Shown here piece after piece: positions 1 through 8,012 of a stretch of DNA of 15,282 nucleotides. A program made the translations under genes and the position numbers. Source of the stretch: Cudoniella acicularis (taxonomy: Eukaryota > Ascomycota > Leotiomycetes > Helotiales > Helotiaceae); NCBI GenBank assembly GCA_013054445.1, contig JAAMPI010001376.1, forward strand, positions 1-15,282, read 5' to 3'. Every line of letters starts with the position of its first letter. Within the stretch, counting starts at the first letter, position 1. The notes beneath the pieces were generated by a model, which searched no databases, was not told the origin of the DNA, and saw only the letters and a list, made by a program, of their open reading frames with translations.

Positions 1-439
1 TAGATCTACGTGATTACTGTCATTTTATGAAATAATTAACTTGTAAGATCTGGGATGTTATTAAAGTACGAGGGCTAGCTACTATCAATTAAATTTCCAG
101 CTAAAAAGCTCTTAATTAAGTCAATGGTGATTTTTTTAGTGGGGGAGTCTCTTTTTAAGGGGCTCGCTTAAGTGTGCGGCGAGCCATGGCCCCAACTCTT
201 ATAATGCCTACTCGACTTTCTTGCGCCTGAGATATATCCTCCCTGTTGACGCCCATTGAAATATTCATTGCTTATCCGCCTCCTTGTTTCCAAAAGGCAT
301 CCTTCATGACGTGACGTTCGCAAATGTTGCCTCCCTACCAAAATTCCATGACAAAATACAAGAAAGAAGAACGTAATTCGTGCATGCGTGCGTAATATAC
401 ATACCTCTACCCTCCTCTCCTCTGTAGCAAGAAATGAAG
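1..439. other. 3' flank of the zinc transporter gene, no gene seen
   Basis: No coding region is supported here. The stretch is AT-rich at the left end and lies downstream of the stop codon of the minus-strand transporter gene, so its right part should hold that gene's 3' UTR. It contains a small hairpin (listed separately) and a purine/pyrimidine simple stretch before 440. I see no tRNA or transposon end. Confidence 0.6.
161..185. repeat. GC-rich hairpin
   Basis: GGCTCGC at 161-167 pairs perfectly with GCGAGCC at 179-185 around an 11-base loop. The left arm and loop contain CTCGCTTAA, a 9-mer that also occurs at 10383-10391 and 13996-14004. The role is unknown; it could be chance or the remains of a dispersed element. 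Confidence 0.35.
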
Positions 440-1925
440 CTAAAAAGCCCCTTTATCCTGTGCACACTGCACACTAACTTCCCATTTCAGCCCCCCTCCC
501 CGTCCATAGCCACCCCCAAGTCTATTTCTTATCAACACCGTAATCCTCTCCCTCAATTTCTGAGCCTGCACATCGTCTCCTCGAACCCTGAGTTTCAAAT
601 TCGCCATGCAAAGCCCAAAATGCACCTGCCAGAATCGCGCCTCTTCAACTTGTGCAATCATTGGTTCGCGGCTGATTTCTCGCATCACGTCGTTGACGCC
701 TTTGCCACTATATGACATGAGGAGCATGAGGCCTTGTGTTATGGCGAGGCGGGTGCCGAGGAAGAACATGCTGATTGCGATGAGGGTGCAGAGGAGGCGG
801 TCGAGCCAGAGGTACAGGGTTATGCTGAGGAGGGGGAGGAGGAACATGATTGCGCTGCAGGAGAGGGTGAGGAAGTGGGAGGGGTTGGAGAGTACGCTGG
901 GGAGCGAGGAGATGTATGCGAAGCGCATGGCGCGGCCTATTCGGGCGTGGTTTTTGAGACCGATGGCGGAGATGAGCGTGGCTATTATGGAGAGGAGGGC
1001 CGCGGAGTCTACGCTTCCTGGGGAGACTCGTGTGTGGGCGTGTGGATGGTGGGGTGTATGTGTGCCGACGGATTCGAGGACGTGTTTGAGGTTATGGGAG
1101 ATGAGGTCGAAACTCATGAAGAGGAGGAAGACGGACATGGCGAATCCGGCTAGGACTTCTGCTCTTTGCAAACCGAAGGGATGTCGTATTGAGGAGCGTT
1201 TCCATACCTCAAAGTTGCAGAAAACATCAACCACCACACATATTGTTGCTGATATCGCGTCGAAGAAGATGAGATGTGACAAGGCAGTGAGTGCAAGGGA
1301 GCCAGCTGACGAGTACAGCACGTATGCCGCAGCCAACGCATGACATCCACACCAGCCTATTCGGACAGTTTGTTCTTTCGACATGCTGTGCCATGCTTCC
1401 TTGAAGGTGGGTATCGGAAGGGAAGCAGGCAGAGCAAGCGGTGCTCGCGGAGGGGGTTCGAGGAAGATTTGGTGCTGCGCAGACACACTGCTGTGTTTGT
1501 ATCTGTGCCCTCTTCGTTGACCAATGTTCTTTTTGAATTTGTTAGCATGGGTTTTCTCCGGCAAATAGCCGTACTGATTGTTCTGTGATTGCCCTACTGA
1601 TTTGGCGACTGCAGGAGCGTCGCTGATTGTCTGTGTCTGGAAGTTAAAAGGGTTGCGTGCCCCCCCCACTTGGTGGTCCTGTTGTGAGGTTACTGAACGA
1701 GGGGCTTCCCGCACTGCTGCCAGAAGATGGCATTGGGGACCCCATGGCCCCGAATCGCCCTGGGAAGACATCTGTCATCGGCGACAAGGCATTGTGGTCG
1801 TATGTGACTGTCGAGTAGACTGTTCGTGATGCGCCGCCAATCCCTAATCCTTCTGGTTCTTCTGGGATGGGAGTTGGAGGTGTTGGTGTGCGCGGTGGAG
1901 CGGGTATGGGCAGGCTTGAAGCCAT
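440..1925 (-). CDS. zrg17: Zrg17-like cation diffusion facilitator (zinc transporter subunit), frameshifted in this sequence
   Basis: Member of the cation diffusion facilitator family, closest by recognition to fungal Zrg17, which in yeasts pairs with an Msc2/Cis4-type partner to move zinc into the ER or Golgi. The start at 1925 (MASSLPIPAPP, then Pro/Thr-rich) matches my memory of fungal homologues. The reading frame breaks in a run of eight G at 1660-1667; with seven G it runs straight into NPFNFQTQTIS. A 69-bp intron (1529-1597) is then removed, giving about 471 residues. A disordered N-terminus (about 1-165) is followed by the conserved RRGHRYKHSS and FLEPPPRAPLALP blocks, then about six membrane helices (about 168-375), a His-rich loop THTPHHPHAH near 266 and a soluble C-terminal domain. 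The usual HxxxD metal sites in the second and fifth helices are not intact (SHLIFFD; NPSHFLTLS), as expected for a non-transporting partner subunit. The family is confident; the exact orthologue is somewhat less so. Confidence 0.85.
1529..1597 (-). other. Intron 1 of the zinc transporter gene (69 bp, in frame)
   Basis: Donor GTAGGG, branch point GCTAAC and acceptor AAAAAG are visible on the minus strand. It is a multiple of three and has no stop, so unspliced translation reads through it and adds 23 residues (VGQSQNN... to ...NKFKK). Those residues interrupt the otherwise conserved AKS/NIGQRRG junction, which is why I call it an intron. Retention would still give a full-length protein. Confidence 0.8.
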
Positions 1926-3067
1926 CGTCGCGGTCTATCGGGGTCGAGGAAGCATGAGAGAGTCTGCGGAGGAGGTGTGGTACTCGTAGCAATTGATGCG
2001 TGAAGTTTAATTCCACGACGAGGAGAAGTGGCAATTGGATGTTGTCGTCGTACCCCTGGTCGGCACGGTGCCTTAGTGGAGCCACTTGGGCCGAATTCAG
2101 CCACTTACGCGACGTCTGGCCCAACTTTATTTCAATAACACGTCTTCCACATCGCTCTCTTTTCCACATGTCAGCTCCATAATATTTCATCACACTCGTT
2201 AATATTACCAAATTCTATTTTCATCCGGAGCAGCATATTGTGGGATCTAGACAGCATCTTGTTGAATAAAATCAACTCACTTCAGCCGTTCAATTTCTCA
2301 ATAAGCATAAATTCTCGGAATACCCCTGGACCACATCACAACAACGCCTCCTCCATCTCTCTGCAATACTTCATCATATATCTTTCCATCGCTTGCGCAG
2401 TTCGGCCGGGTCAGAGATATCCACGTTTTTACCATCAAACCCAGTCACCGTCGATTGTTTACTACATTCTCAGCACTACCAATTGGCCACCCTTGCTATC
2501 TCTCTGCTTGCGTGCCAAGCATTGGCTGGAATCAACCCGTCCCTCTCTTTGGGAATACTGTTTCGACATCGAGTTCACCCGGGTTATATGGGAACTTTCT
2601 TGAGGTAAGCTCATTACTTTCTTTCCCAACCAGAATCCTCGATGGAAATGACGGTTCAACTTGCTGCAATTCTGATGTGCACTATACTTTTCGCCTTTGG
2701 CCAAGTGCCCGGCTCAGACTGCTTCTTCATTTTCCCAACTCAGTTTAGAAGACTTCCAAAACCACGTTTTACTGCAAACATCCACTTAGAATTTACAGAG
2801 GCTCCTCACTTCGGATCCGTTTCAAACACCCAGTTAAATTTGTTATCCATTTCTGATAACTTTTGCTAGGAATTCCCAGCCACTTGTTTTTGACAGACTC
2901 GGCTCGACATTGAATTGGAAGCAAATTTCCAACTTGGAAAATTTCGACTTCCTTTTAACTGTCATATTCAAACACTCCAGTCTTTTCAGAAGCTGTTCTA
3001 CTCAAACCTCGTGGCGTCTTCCTGGATAATGAACTGTTAAGCCACTGCATTCACCCAGCTACCCAAG
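1926..3067. promoter_or_regulatory. Divergent intergenic region, promoters of both flanking genes
   Basis: About 1.1 kb separates the start codons of the divergently transcribed transporter (-) and membrane-protein gene (+). Several short ORFs occur here but none resembles a known protein or shows a convincing splice pattern. A GTAAGC donor-like site at 2605 followed by a pyrimidine-rich acceptor-like site ending near 2744 could be a 5' UTR intron of the rightward gene; this is weak. I saw no clear zinc-responsive element by eye. Confidence 0.5.
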
Positions 3068-4168
3068 ATGGAAAACACTCTATTCTCTGCGAATGACTAC
3101 AACGGCGCTCAAGCTGGAACGGCGGAAAACGAGATTACCAACAAAGCCAATGAAGATCTCCCATACAGCCACAGACGCAGTCTGTCTGGGGGCTTGCTCT
3201 CGAAACTGTCATTCTTGAGAACCAGCTCTGATGACTCCCACCCTACAGTTGACCGGCCATCCTTGAGCCCAGAGTTTACACCTGGTGACGACCGGATACC
3301 ACCAAAGAAAGCAAGCAGAGCCATGGCAGTTGCAGTACAGCAGCAGAAAACTCGGCGAAGGAAGGGATCTCTCAGGAAAGCTGCTCTTCTTGGAAGGGGG
3401 GCGCAGAGAGACAGGAAGGAGATGAAGACCTTTCCTCTTGACACGACGCTTCATAATATGTTTGGAGGAGAGAATTCCCTGAGCCCAACGTCACCGGAAG
3501 AAATCGACCTCGCAACTGGATTCGGCCTAGGCATCTCTGCTGATACCACGCCGCGCCCTTCTATCGATGGATATGCCAGTCGAATTAATCCCCTCCTATC
3601 ACCCATCAAGACACTTCCGATGGGCACGGACGATCACCATATCACTTCGCCGACCGCTGCCACCAGCCCAACCCTAACTTATACATCAACGACGGATGAG
3701 GATGATATCCTGAGTATCCCCAACCACAGCCTCCCTGCCGCTCGTGGGCCTGCCTCGTCTGGCTCCGATTCGTATTTTCCGCCTGTGACAGGCTCGCTCA
3801 CTCGTCGTCGATCTGCGCAAAATGCCAAGTCACCATTGTCTATTGCAGGCCTTGCTACCAGCCCTTTGCCTGTCCCAGATGGAGAATGGGACTATTCAGA
3901 GACGGAGTGGTGGGGCTGGGTTGTGTTAATTGTGACTTGGGTCGTGTTCGTGACAGGTATGGGGTCTTGCCTGGGAGTTTGGAGCTGGGCTTGGGATGTT
4001 GGCGAAACACCTTATGCGCCCCCTGAACTGGAAGATGATCCCACACTCCCTATTGTCGGCTACTACCCCGCCTTGATCATTCTGACATCCGTCATGGCTT
4101 GGGTATGGGTCGTTGTCGCCTGGGTCGGCATGAAGTACTTCAGGCACGCAAAGATCAGTGGTGATTGA
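3068..4168 (+). CDS. Conserved fungal two-helix membrane protein, function unknown
   Basis: Single-exon protein of 366 residues. The ATG at 3068 has an A at -3 (CCCAAGATGG), a good fungal start context. Residues 1 to about 270 are Ser/Pro/Thr-rich, basic in patches (KTRRRKGSLRK near 95) and probably disordered and cytosolic, with many SP/TP sites that could be phosphorylated. The C-terminal ~95 residues hold a Trp-rich membrane hairpin: helix 1 about 282-309, a lumen-type acidic/proline loop (YAPPELEDDPTLPIVGYYP) and helix 2 about 333-357, then a basic tail. This C-terminal block looks strongly conserved from memory of fungal proteins. Its size and layout recall the PIG-P domain of the GPI-GlcNAc transferase, but I see no diagnostic residue match, so this is only a hypothesis. 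No ER retention motif ends the protein. Confidence 0.85.
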   Translation: MENTLFSANDYNGAQAGTAENEITNKANEDLPYSHRRSLSGGLLSKLSFLRTSSDDSHPTVDRPSLSPEFTPGDDRIPPKKASRAMAVAVQQQKTRRRKGSLRKAALLGRGAQRDRKEMKTFPLDTTLHNMFGGENSLSPTSPEEIDLATGFGLGISADTTPRPSIDGYASRINPLLSPIKTLPMGTDDHHITSPTAATSPTLTYTSTTDEDDILSIPNHSLPAARGPASSGSDSYFPPVTGSLTRRRSAQNAKSPLSIAGLATSPLPVPDGEWDYSETEWWGWVVLIVTWVVFVTGMGSCLGVWSWAWDVGETPYAPPELEDDPTLPIVGYYPALIILTSVMAWVWVVVAWVGMKYFRHAKISGD

Positions 4169-4259
4169 TTCAATATACAACATCGATAAGATAGCTGCCC
4201 GATAAGGAGAGCTGTTCTGTTGTGCACAGCAAAGATCTTATTGGCCAATGCAAGGCTTT

Positions 4260-4343
4260 GATTTGACCGCGATTTGACCAATGAGATCGATTTGGCCAAA
4301 GCTGTTCAATAGAGCTACAGCAGCTTGATTTCGGTGATTTGAA
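4260..4343 (+). repeat. Cluster of GATTTG-type direct repeats upstream of a TATA box
   Basis: GATTTGACC occurs at 4260-4268 and 4271-4279, GATTTGGCC at 4289-4297, and shorter relatives (GATTTCGGT, GATTTGAAT) at about 4326 and 4335. The first two are exactly 11 bp apart, one helical turn. They sit 25 to 110 bp upstream of the TATA box, a position typical of an activator or repressor array. The binding factor is unknown. Confidence 0.45.
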
Positions 4344-4367
4344 TCACAGGTACCGAGCCGACGCGAC

Positions 4368-4375
4368 TATAAATA
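4368..4375 (+). promoter_or_regulatory. TATA box
   Basis: TATAAATA, 150 bp upstream of the start codon at 4525 and followed by a T-rich then CA-rich leader. It suggests a regulated rather than housekeeping promoter. Confidence 0.55.
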
Positions 4376-4524
4376 CTGAGCTGTTTTTTTCCTTGACGCG
4401 TTCCTTTCCGAAACAACACCTTCCTACGTTCAAGACTGCCTCTATCAGTACAATTCCTTTGTATTATTGTCAAAACCCTGTCTCAAGAACTCTTTCACCA
4501 ACCTCGTGAACAGCCACAGACATC

Positions 4525-5689
4525 ATGTCATCCATCCACCACACCATGTTTGAGGTAAACACCTCCATCAATGAGCTTGACGCGTTGCAACCTCTTGCCG
4601 CAGGTTGCTATGATGAAGAGGGTATTCCCAGCAGAGAATCTTCAGTCAACTCCAACACCAGTACTAACGACTCGTCTTGCACTACGGCAATCTCCTCTGC
4701 TTTTAGCGAAGAGGGAGAAAAGGGTCAAGTTGGTGTTGACCCCGAGGAGCCAGAGCATGGGGATGATGACCAAGAAGAGGCCTGGTCAGAAACCTCAGTT
4801 GGGTACTGGTGTGAGGATTACCTGATCAAGGACAATGAGGCCCGTGATTCTCTTCAGCCCAGCGAATGTAAGTCAACCAGTGTTCTAACACCTCAGCTCT
4901 ATACTAACTACAGTAGTACATATCTCCCGCCTCGCTGAAAATGGACCCAAGGACTATGACCAAATAGCCACATTCTTCCGCCCCCGCAAGCACAAAATCA
5001 TTGCCCGACGCTTTAGGAGTGCACCGACTGAGATTCGAATGATGATCGCCTCTCTAGCAATTCCCGCACTTCTCAAGCGAATTAAGCCTAGGAGCATCCG
5101 AGCAATTTGGCAGAAAACACAGGATGGCGGATTCTGGACATATTGGTCTGACGAACATGTCAACAAAGTACCCTCCTTCATTTACGGTTTCGGTGGCCAG
5201 ATGAAGAAGGCAGTTGCACACATCTACCAGGAGGCACCAAAGCTTTCACGAGATCCCAGGAGCAAGACATACCCTTGGTTCGACTACAGCAAGGACACAC
5301 TTGAATTGTGTTACAACCGCTGCGGCAGTTCTGATGAACATCAAAAGGAGTATGAAGATGCTATCAAGACAGCAGCTAAGGTCCTCGAGGCAGACTCCCA
5401 AGCAGGCCGACGAGTCAAACACTTGGAGGTTACATACTGCAACGTTGCCGGGCGCGACTTCAACGATATCTTCAGGCTTTTCACCGGAGTTCGGGAATTG
5501 AAAGATGTCACACTTGTCCTACATAACCATGGATACGAAGCCGTCAATGATATCCAGGAATTGGAGACTACATGGGACCCTCAAGCTTGGGATTTAAAAC
5601 GCTTGCCTTTCGCTGTTGGCTTGGAGACATGGGCAGGAGTACCAATTGAGCCACAGCAGGACGAAGATTCGGAGAATGAATATGAATGA
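4525..5689 (+). CDS. 2EXR-like domain protein, two exons
   Basis: Exon 1 is 4525-4867 and exon 2 is 4914-5689, giving 372 residues. The two exons have different frames and only join in frame through the intron. Residues 1-114 are acidic, Ser/Thr-rich and probably disordered. The C-terminal part carries FRSAPTEIRMMIASLAIP near 148-165, the ExR motif and hydrophobic helix typical of the N-terminal portion of fungal 2EXR proteins, a large family of unknown biochemical role, then a mixed alpha/beta region and an acidic tail (EDSENEYE). The usual Trp after the ExR helix (…MIW) is Ala here, so it is a divergent member. It has the same kind of ExR motif as the two large minus-strand paralogues downstream but no further similarity that I can see. 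No signal peptide or membrane helix. The start is chosen as the first ATG after the TATA box; an in-frame ATG eight codons later is also possible. Confidence 0.8.
4868..4913 (+). other. Intron of the 2EXR-like gene, with tandem NAGNAG acceptor
   Basis: Donor GTAAGT, branch point TACTAAC and acceptor CTACAG are all at consensus, 46 bp in total. The acceptor reads CAGTAG, so splicing at the second AG (4916) would give a 49-bp intron and drop one codon (Val) without changing the frame. Both products encode the same protein otherwise (LVHIS or LHIS). Confidence 0.85.
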
Positions 5690-6157
5690 GGGGTGCCTTT
5701 TGATGCTTGGGATTGTTTGTACGGTTTTCGTTTTTTGTTTTTCATATCTCCACTCATTGTTGATCCATCACGCATATGCAAAGATGATCAACCGCATGTA
5801 CTTATCACTGTGTCTGCCCCGGGATAATGCGGCCTTGGGCCATTGTGGGGAAGGGGTGTGCATGCATTGGCAATTTTTTCCTTTCTTCATTTGTAGGGTT
5901 AGTCTTTGAAGAAAAAAAAAACGCGTCGCGCATGTAGCCTAGATGAACCAAGGCATAGATAGAAAAAATACAAAATGTCTTGACCACCAAACTTGCTGCT
6001 TTTCCCTCCTTTGCCCTTAAGCTATGCACAGCCTTGTCCGTCTCATTCGGCTGTATTCATGCATGTCATTGTGTTGATGCCATAGTGCATACATCGCGAT
6101 GCATTTGAACTTATGCATATTGACATATCATTAACATATCAAATCCCGGTTTAAAAA
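5690..6157. other. 3' flank of the 2EXR-like gene, no gene seen
   Basis: No coding region is supported. The left part should be 3' UTR. The stretch 5860-6120 is rich in ATGCAT/TGCAT palindromic hexamers and in short A and T runs. It borders the G12 tract and the AT-rich block. Confidence 0.5.
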
Positions 6158-6175
6158 GGGGGGGGGGGGCACGTG
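6158..6175. repeat. G12 homopolymer next to a CACGTG palindrome
   Basis: Twelve consecutive G at 6158-6169 are followed at once by the E-box palindrome CACGTG at 6170-6175. The pair sits at the left edge of the AT-rich block. It may mark an old insertion end or simply a simple repeat; the true G count is uncertain because such runs are hard to sequence. Confidence 0.5.
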
Positions 6176-6177
6176 AC

Positions 6178-6494
6178 ACAACCTAAAACCCAGTAAAAAC
6201 AAGGAGATGAAAAGGACTTTAGTTAGGTAGCAGATTTTTTTTTAATGACTGATAGAAGGAGAGATATTATACTTTTGTATTTTTTTTTAAATTTAGAGAT
6301 TATAAGACGAAACGAGGAGGGATAGAGAAGGAATAAAAGAAATTAGAATAAGAAATAGAGTTTTAAATATCTAATAAAGGTAGAGATAATATTCTTTAAT
6401 AGTTTTTAAATTTAGAGAATATAAAAAGAGAAAAGATTTTAGATATTATTTCTTGTTTCTTCTAAGAGATAGAAACTAGAGACAAAGAGATCTG
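6178..6494. repeat. AT-rich, CpA/TpG-depleted block, probably a RIP-mutated repeat remnant
   Basis: Composition changes sharply. In 6241-6480 I count about 10 C and 43 G in 240 bases (about 22% GC), with hardly any CpA and few TpG but many TpA. That is what RIP leaves in ascomycete repeats. Two similar sub-segments can be seen, both containing TTTTTAAATTTAGAGA followed by TATA-like sequence (around 6282-6302 and 6403-6424). No protein similarity remains on either strand. The block begins directly where the ankyrin pseudogene loses its similarity. Confidence 0.55.
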
Positions 6495-6725
6495 TTATAC
6501 TTGTGGTTTTCTAGAGAGAATTTGCATTACATCGAAATTTCCAGCTCTAGCAGTCCATTTTAGAGCCTTGGGCAGTTCTGAGATATTGCAATCGATATCG
6601 AATCCATTGTCCTTTAGGAGCTGGGCAGGTGTGACGACTGGAGTTACTCTATCTGTGTCATTGTCTGACGGCTCTAAACCCTTCGTTGAAGAATCATTCG
6701 ATTTACTTGGTATAGCTTTTTGGGT

Positions 6726-6776
6726 CTAGTTCCGATTAACCAATGGTTTCGTAGACTTTTCATCGTGTTTTCTTAC
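6726..6776 (-). other. Intron 2 of the ankyrin pseudogene
   Basis: 51 bp with donor GTAAGA, a branch-like GGTTAAT and acceptor ACTAG. It joins ...GVRSK to TQKAIPSK... in phase 0 and removes a segment without coding character. Less certain than intron 1 because I have no close relative to place the junction. Confidence 0.55.
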
Positions 6777-7553
6777 CTTAGATCTAACTCCCATCTCGTT
6801 TTCCTCAAGTAAATCTGACGGGGCCGTGGAAATCTAACGCGAAGGATCATTCTCGACCGACTCCGTGATGAGGACAACACCATGAAGTTTTCCAATCCTT
6901 GACTGCTCTTCTTCGTTATTCCTACTGGCGATTCGTTGAGAGATCGAGTCCTAGTTACCTTCTGGCACTTGGTTATTGAGGGTAGGGCCTGGTATCTCGC
7001 CAGCTGAAGTGGACTTGGAAAGTACAATGCTATCGTGGGACTGCGTTTCCGAGTCCGTTGTAAGAAGTGCCAGATACACCACTATATCATCCCGATGTCT
7101 GTCAATATCTTTGAAGGCGACTCCATTCTCGGAGAGGTCCCGCTCAAGCCGCTTTCAACCCATCGTCCCTTCTTCACCAGCCTGCTCTATTGACAGTGTC
7201 GTAGGTGTCCTCCTTCCACTTCTCACCTCCAAGATAAAATCTTTGAGAAGGCTCTCGATTCTTCCTAACGCCCCCACTGTAAGGCTTCTCAAGAAGAGTT
7301 CCATCTGAGCAGTATGATAGGTCAGCTTCTGTCGTATCGTATTCAACTCTTTTAGTCCGAAACGCATTTGATCCCAGGTCCGCTTCTCCAGTGTGGCGAG
7401 GCTCCGATATTTCAGGACCATTTTATCCAACTCCTTTAACAACCGTTGAACACTCCCAAGAATATAGTTGAACTCATCTCGCATTGCCCCTCCTCGGCGA
7501 TTGAGAAGAGACTTTAGATTTTCAACTTTCTCTATAAAATTCTTTAAATTTAT

Positions 7554-7625
7554 CTGTAGCGATCCGAACAGAAGTTAGTATTGGAACATTAAGGCTACTG
7601 GGCAGCTTTGCTGTTAAGAACTTAC
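7554..7625 (-). other. Intron 1 of the ankyrin pseudogene
   Basis: 72 bp with donor GTAAGT, branch point TACTAACT and acceptor GCTACAG, all intact. The exon before it ends in CTTGA, giving phase 2, whereas the downstream coding frame needs phase 0. Loss of one G from an ancestral GAG/GTAAGT would explain this exactly. As it stands, correct splicing creates an immediate TAA. Confidence 0.75.
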
Positions 7626-7741
7626 TCAAGTTCTGTAGTTACGTCCTCGTAGTGCCCAGCCGCGTCGCGACAGGCTTGATATACGGTCCAACATAGCTCA
7701 CCAATCATTAAGATGTCACCAACGGAATAACCAAATGACAT

Positions 7742-8012
7742 TGTAGTAGTGGAAAAGCGAGCTCTATCTGCCTAAGTGTGCAATCAAAACAGTGACATGA
7801 CCAAGGCGATATGTGACGGATAAGACTGCGAGCGAGAAAAAACAATTTTTGATTAGAGTGGTTTAGTGAGGCTGTGTAGAGGACGTGGCACAAGGTATTT
7901 CACAGGCTGCAAAAGGGGGTTTTTGATGAAGGGTTTCTGTGTAGATACATTTCATTGACATTTTCGGCTATCCTATGTACAGTACATTTCCTTAATGCTC
8001 ATCACTGCCATC
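7742..8012 (-). promoter_or_regulatory. Short intergenic region upstream of the ankyrin pseudogene
   Basis: 270 bp between the stop of the first paralogue and the start codon of the pseudogene, both on the minus strand. It must contain the former's 3' UTR and the latter's promoter. I see no clear TATA box. Confidence 0.4.

Larger units (their letters stand above)
4169..4524 (+). promoter_or_regulatory. Intergenic region and promoter of the 2EXR-like gene
   Basis: This holds the 3' end of the upstream gene's transcript and the promoter of the gene at 4525. A canonical TATAAATA lies at 4368-4375, about 150 bp before the ATG. Upstream are CCAAT motifs (around 4245 and 4278) and a cluster of GATTTG repeats, listed separately. 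The leader from about 4400 is pyrimidine- and A-rich, as in fungal 5' UTRs. Confidence 0.55.
6495..7741 (-). pseudogene. Decayed ankyrin/NLR-type protein gene (fungal N-terminal domain plus first ankyrin remnant)
   Basis: Exon 1 (7741-7626) encodes MSFGYSVGDILMIGELCW..., the recognisable start of an N-terminal domain of many fungal ankyrin and NLR-like proteins. Exon 2 (7553-6777) continues it: LKSLLNRRGG, then MRDEFNYILGSVQRLLKELD, LVKYKSL-like MVLKYRSLATLEKRTWDQM, and EVRSGRRTPTT. Exon 3 (6725-6495) ends with LPKALKWTARAGNFDVMQIL, which resembles the first ankyrin repeat. The gene is broken: the exon 1/exon 2 junction is out of frame by one base, and in-frame stops occur at 7157-7155 (TGA, where relatives have Trp before the KRLERDL-like ELE helix), 6953-6951 (TAG) and 6836-6834 (TAG). 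All three are explained by C-to-T or G-to-A transitions. The ankyrin domain is cut off at the AT-rich block. Such proteins are thought to act in fungal self/non-self or stress recognition; this copy should make no full product. Confidence 0.8.

Noticed and set aside
606..1343. Long plus-strand open frames (245 and 139 codons) opposite the transporter
   Set aside because: They are antisense to a clearly conserved coding exon; their biased composition (runs of Glu, Gly, Arg) is what the reverse complement of Leu/Ser/Pro-rich codons gives.
2238..2869. Several overlapping short plus-strand ORFs before the two-helix membrane protein gene
   Set aside because: Low-complexity translations with no family likeness, no consistent splice pattern and better explained as promoter and 5' UTR.
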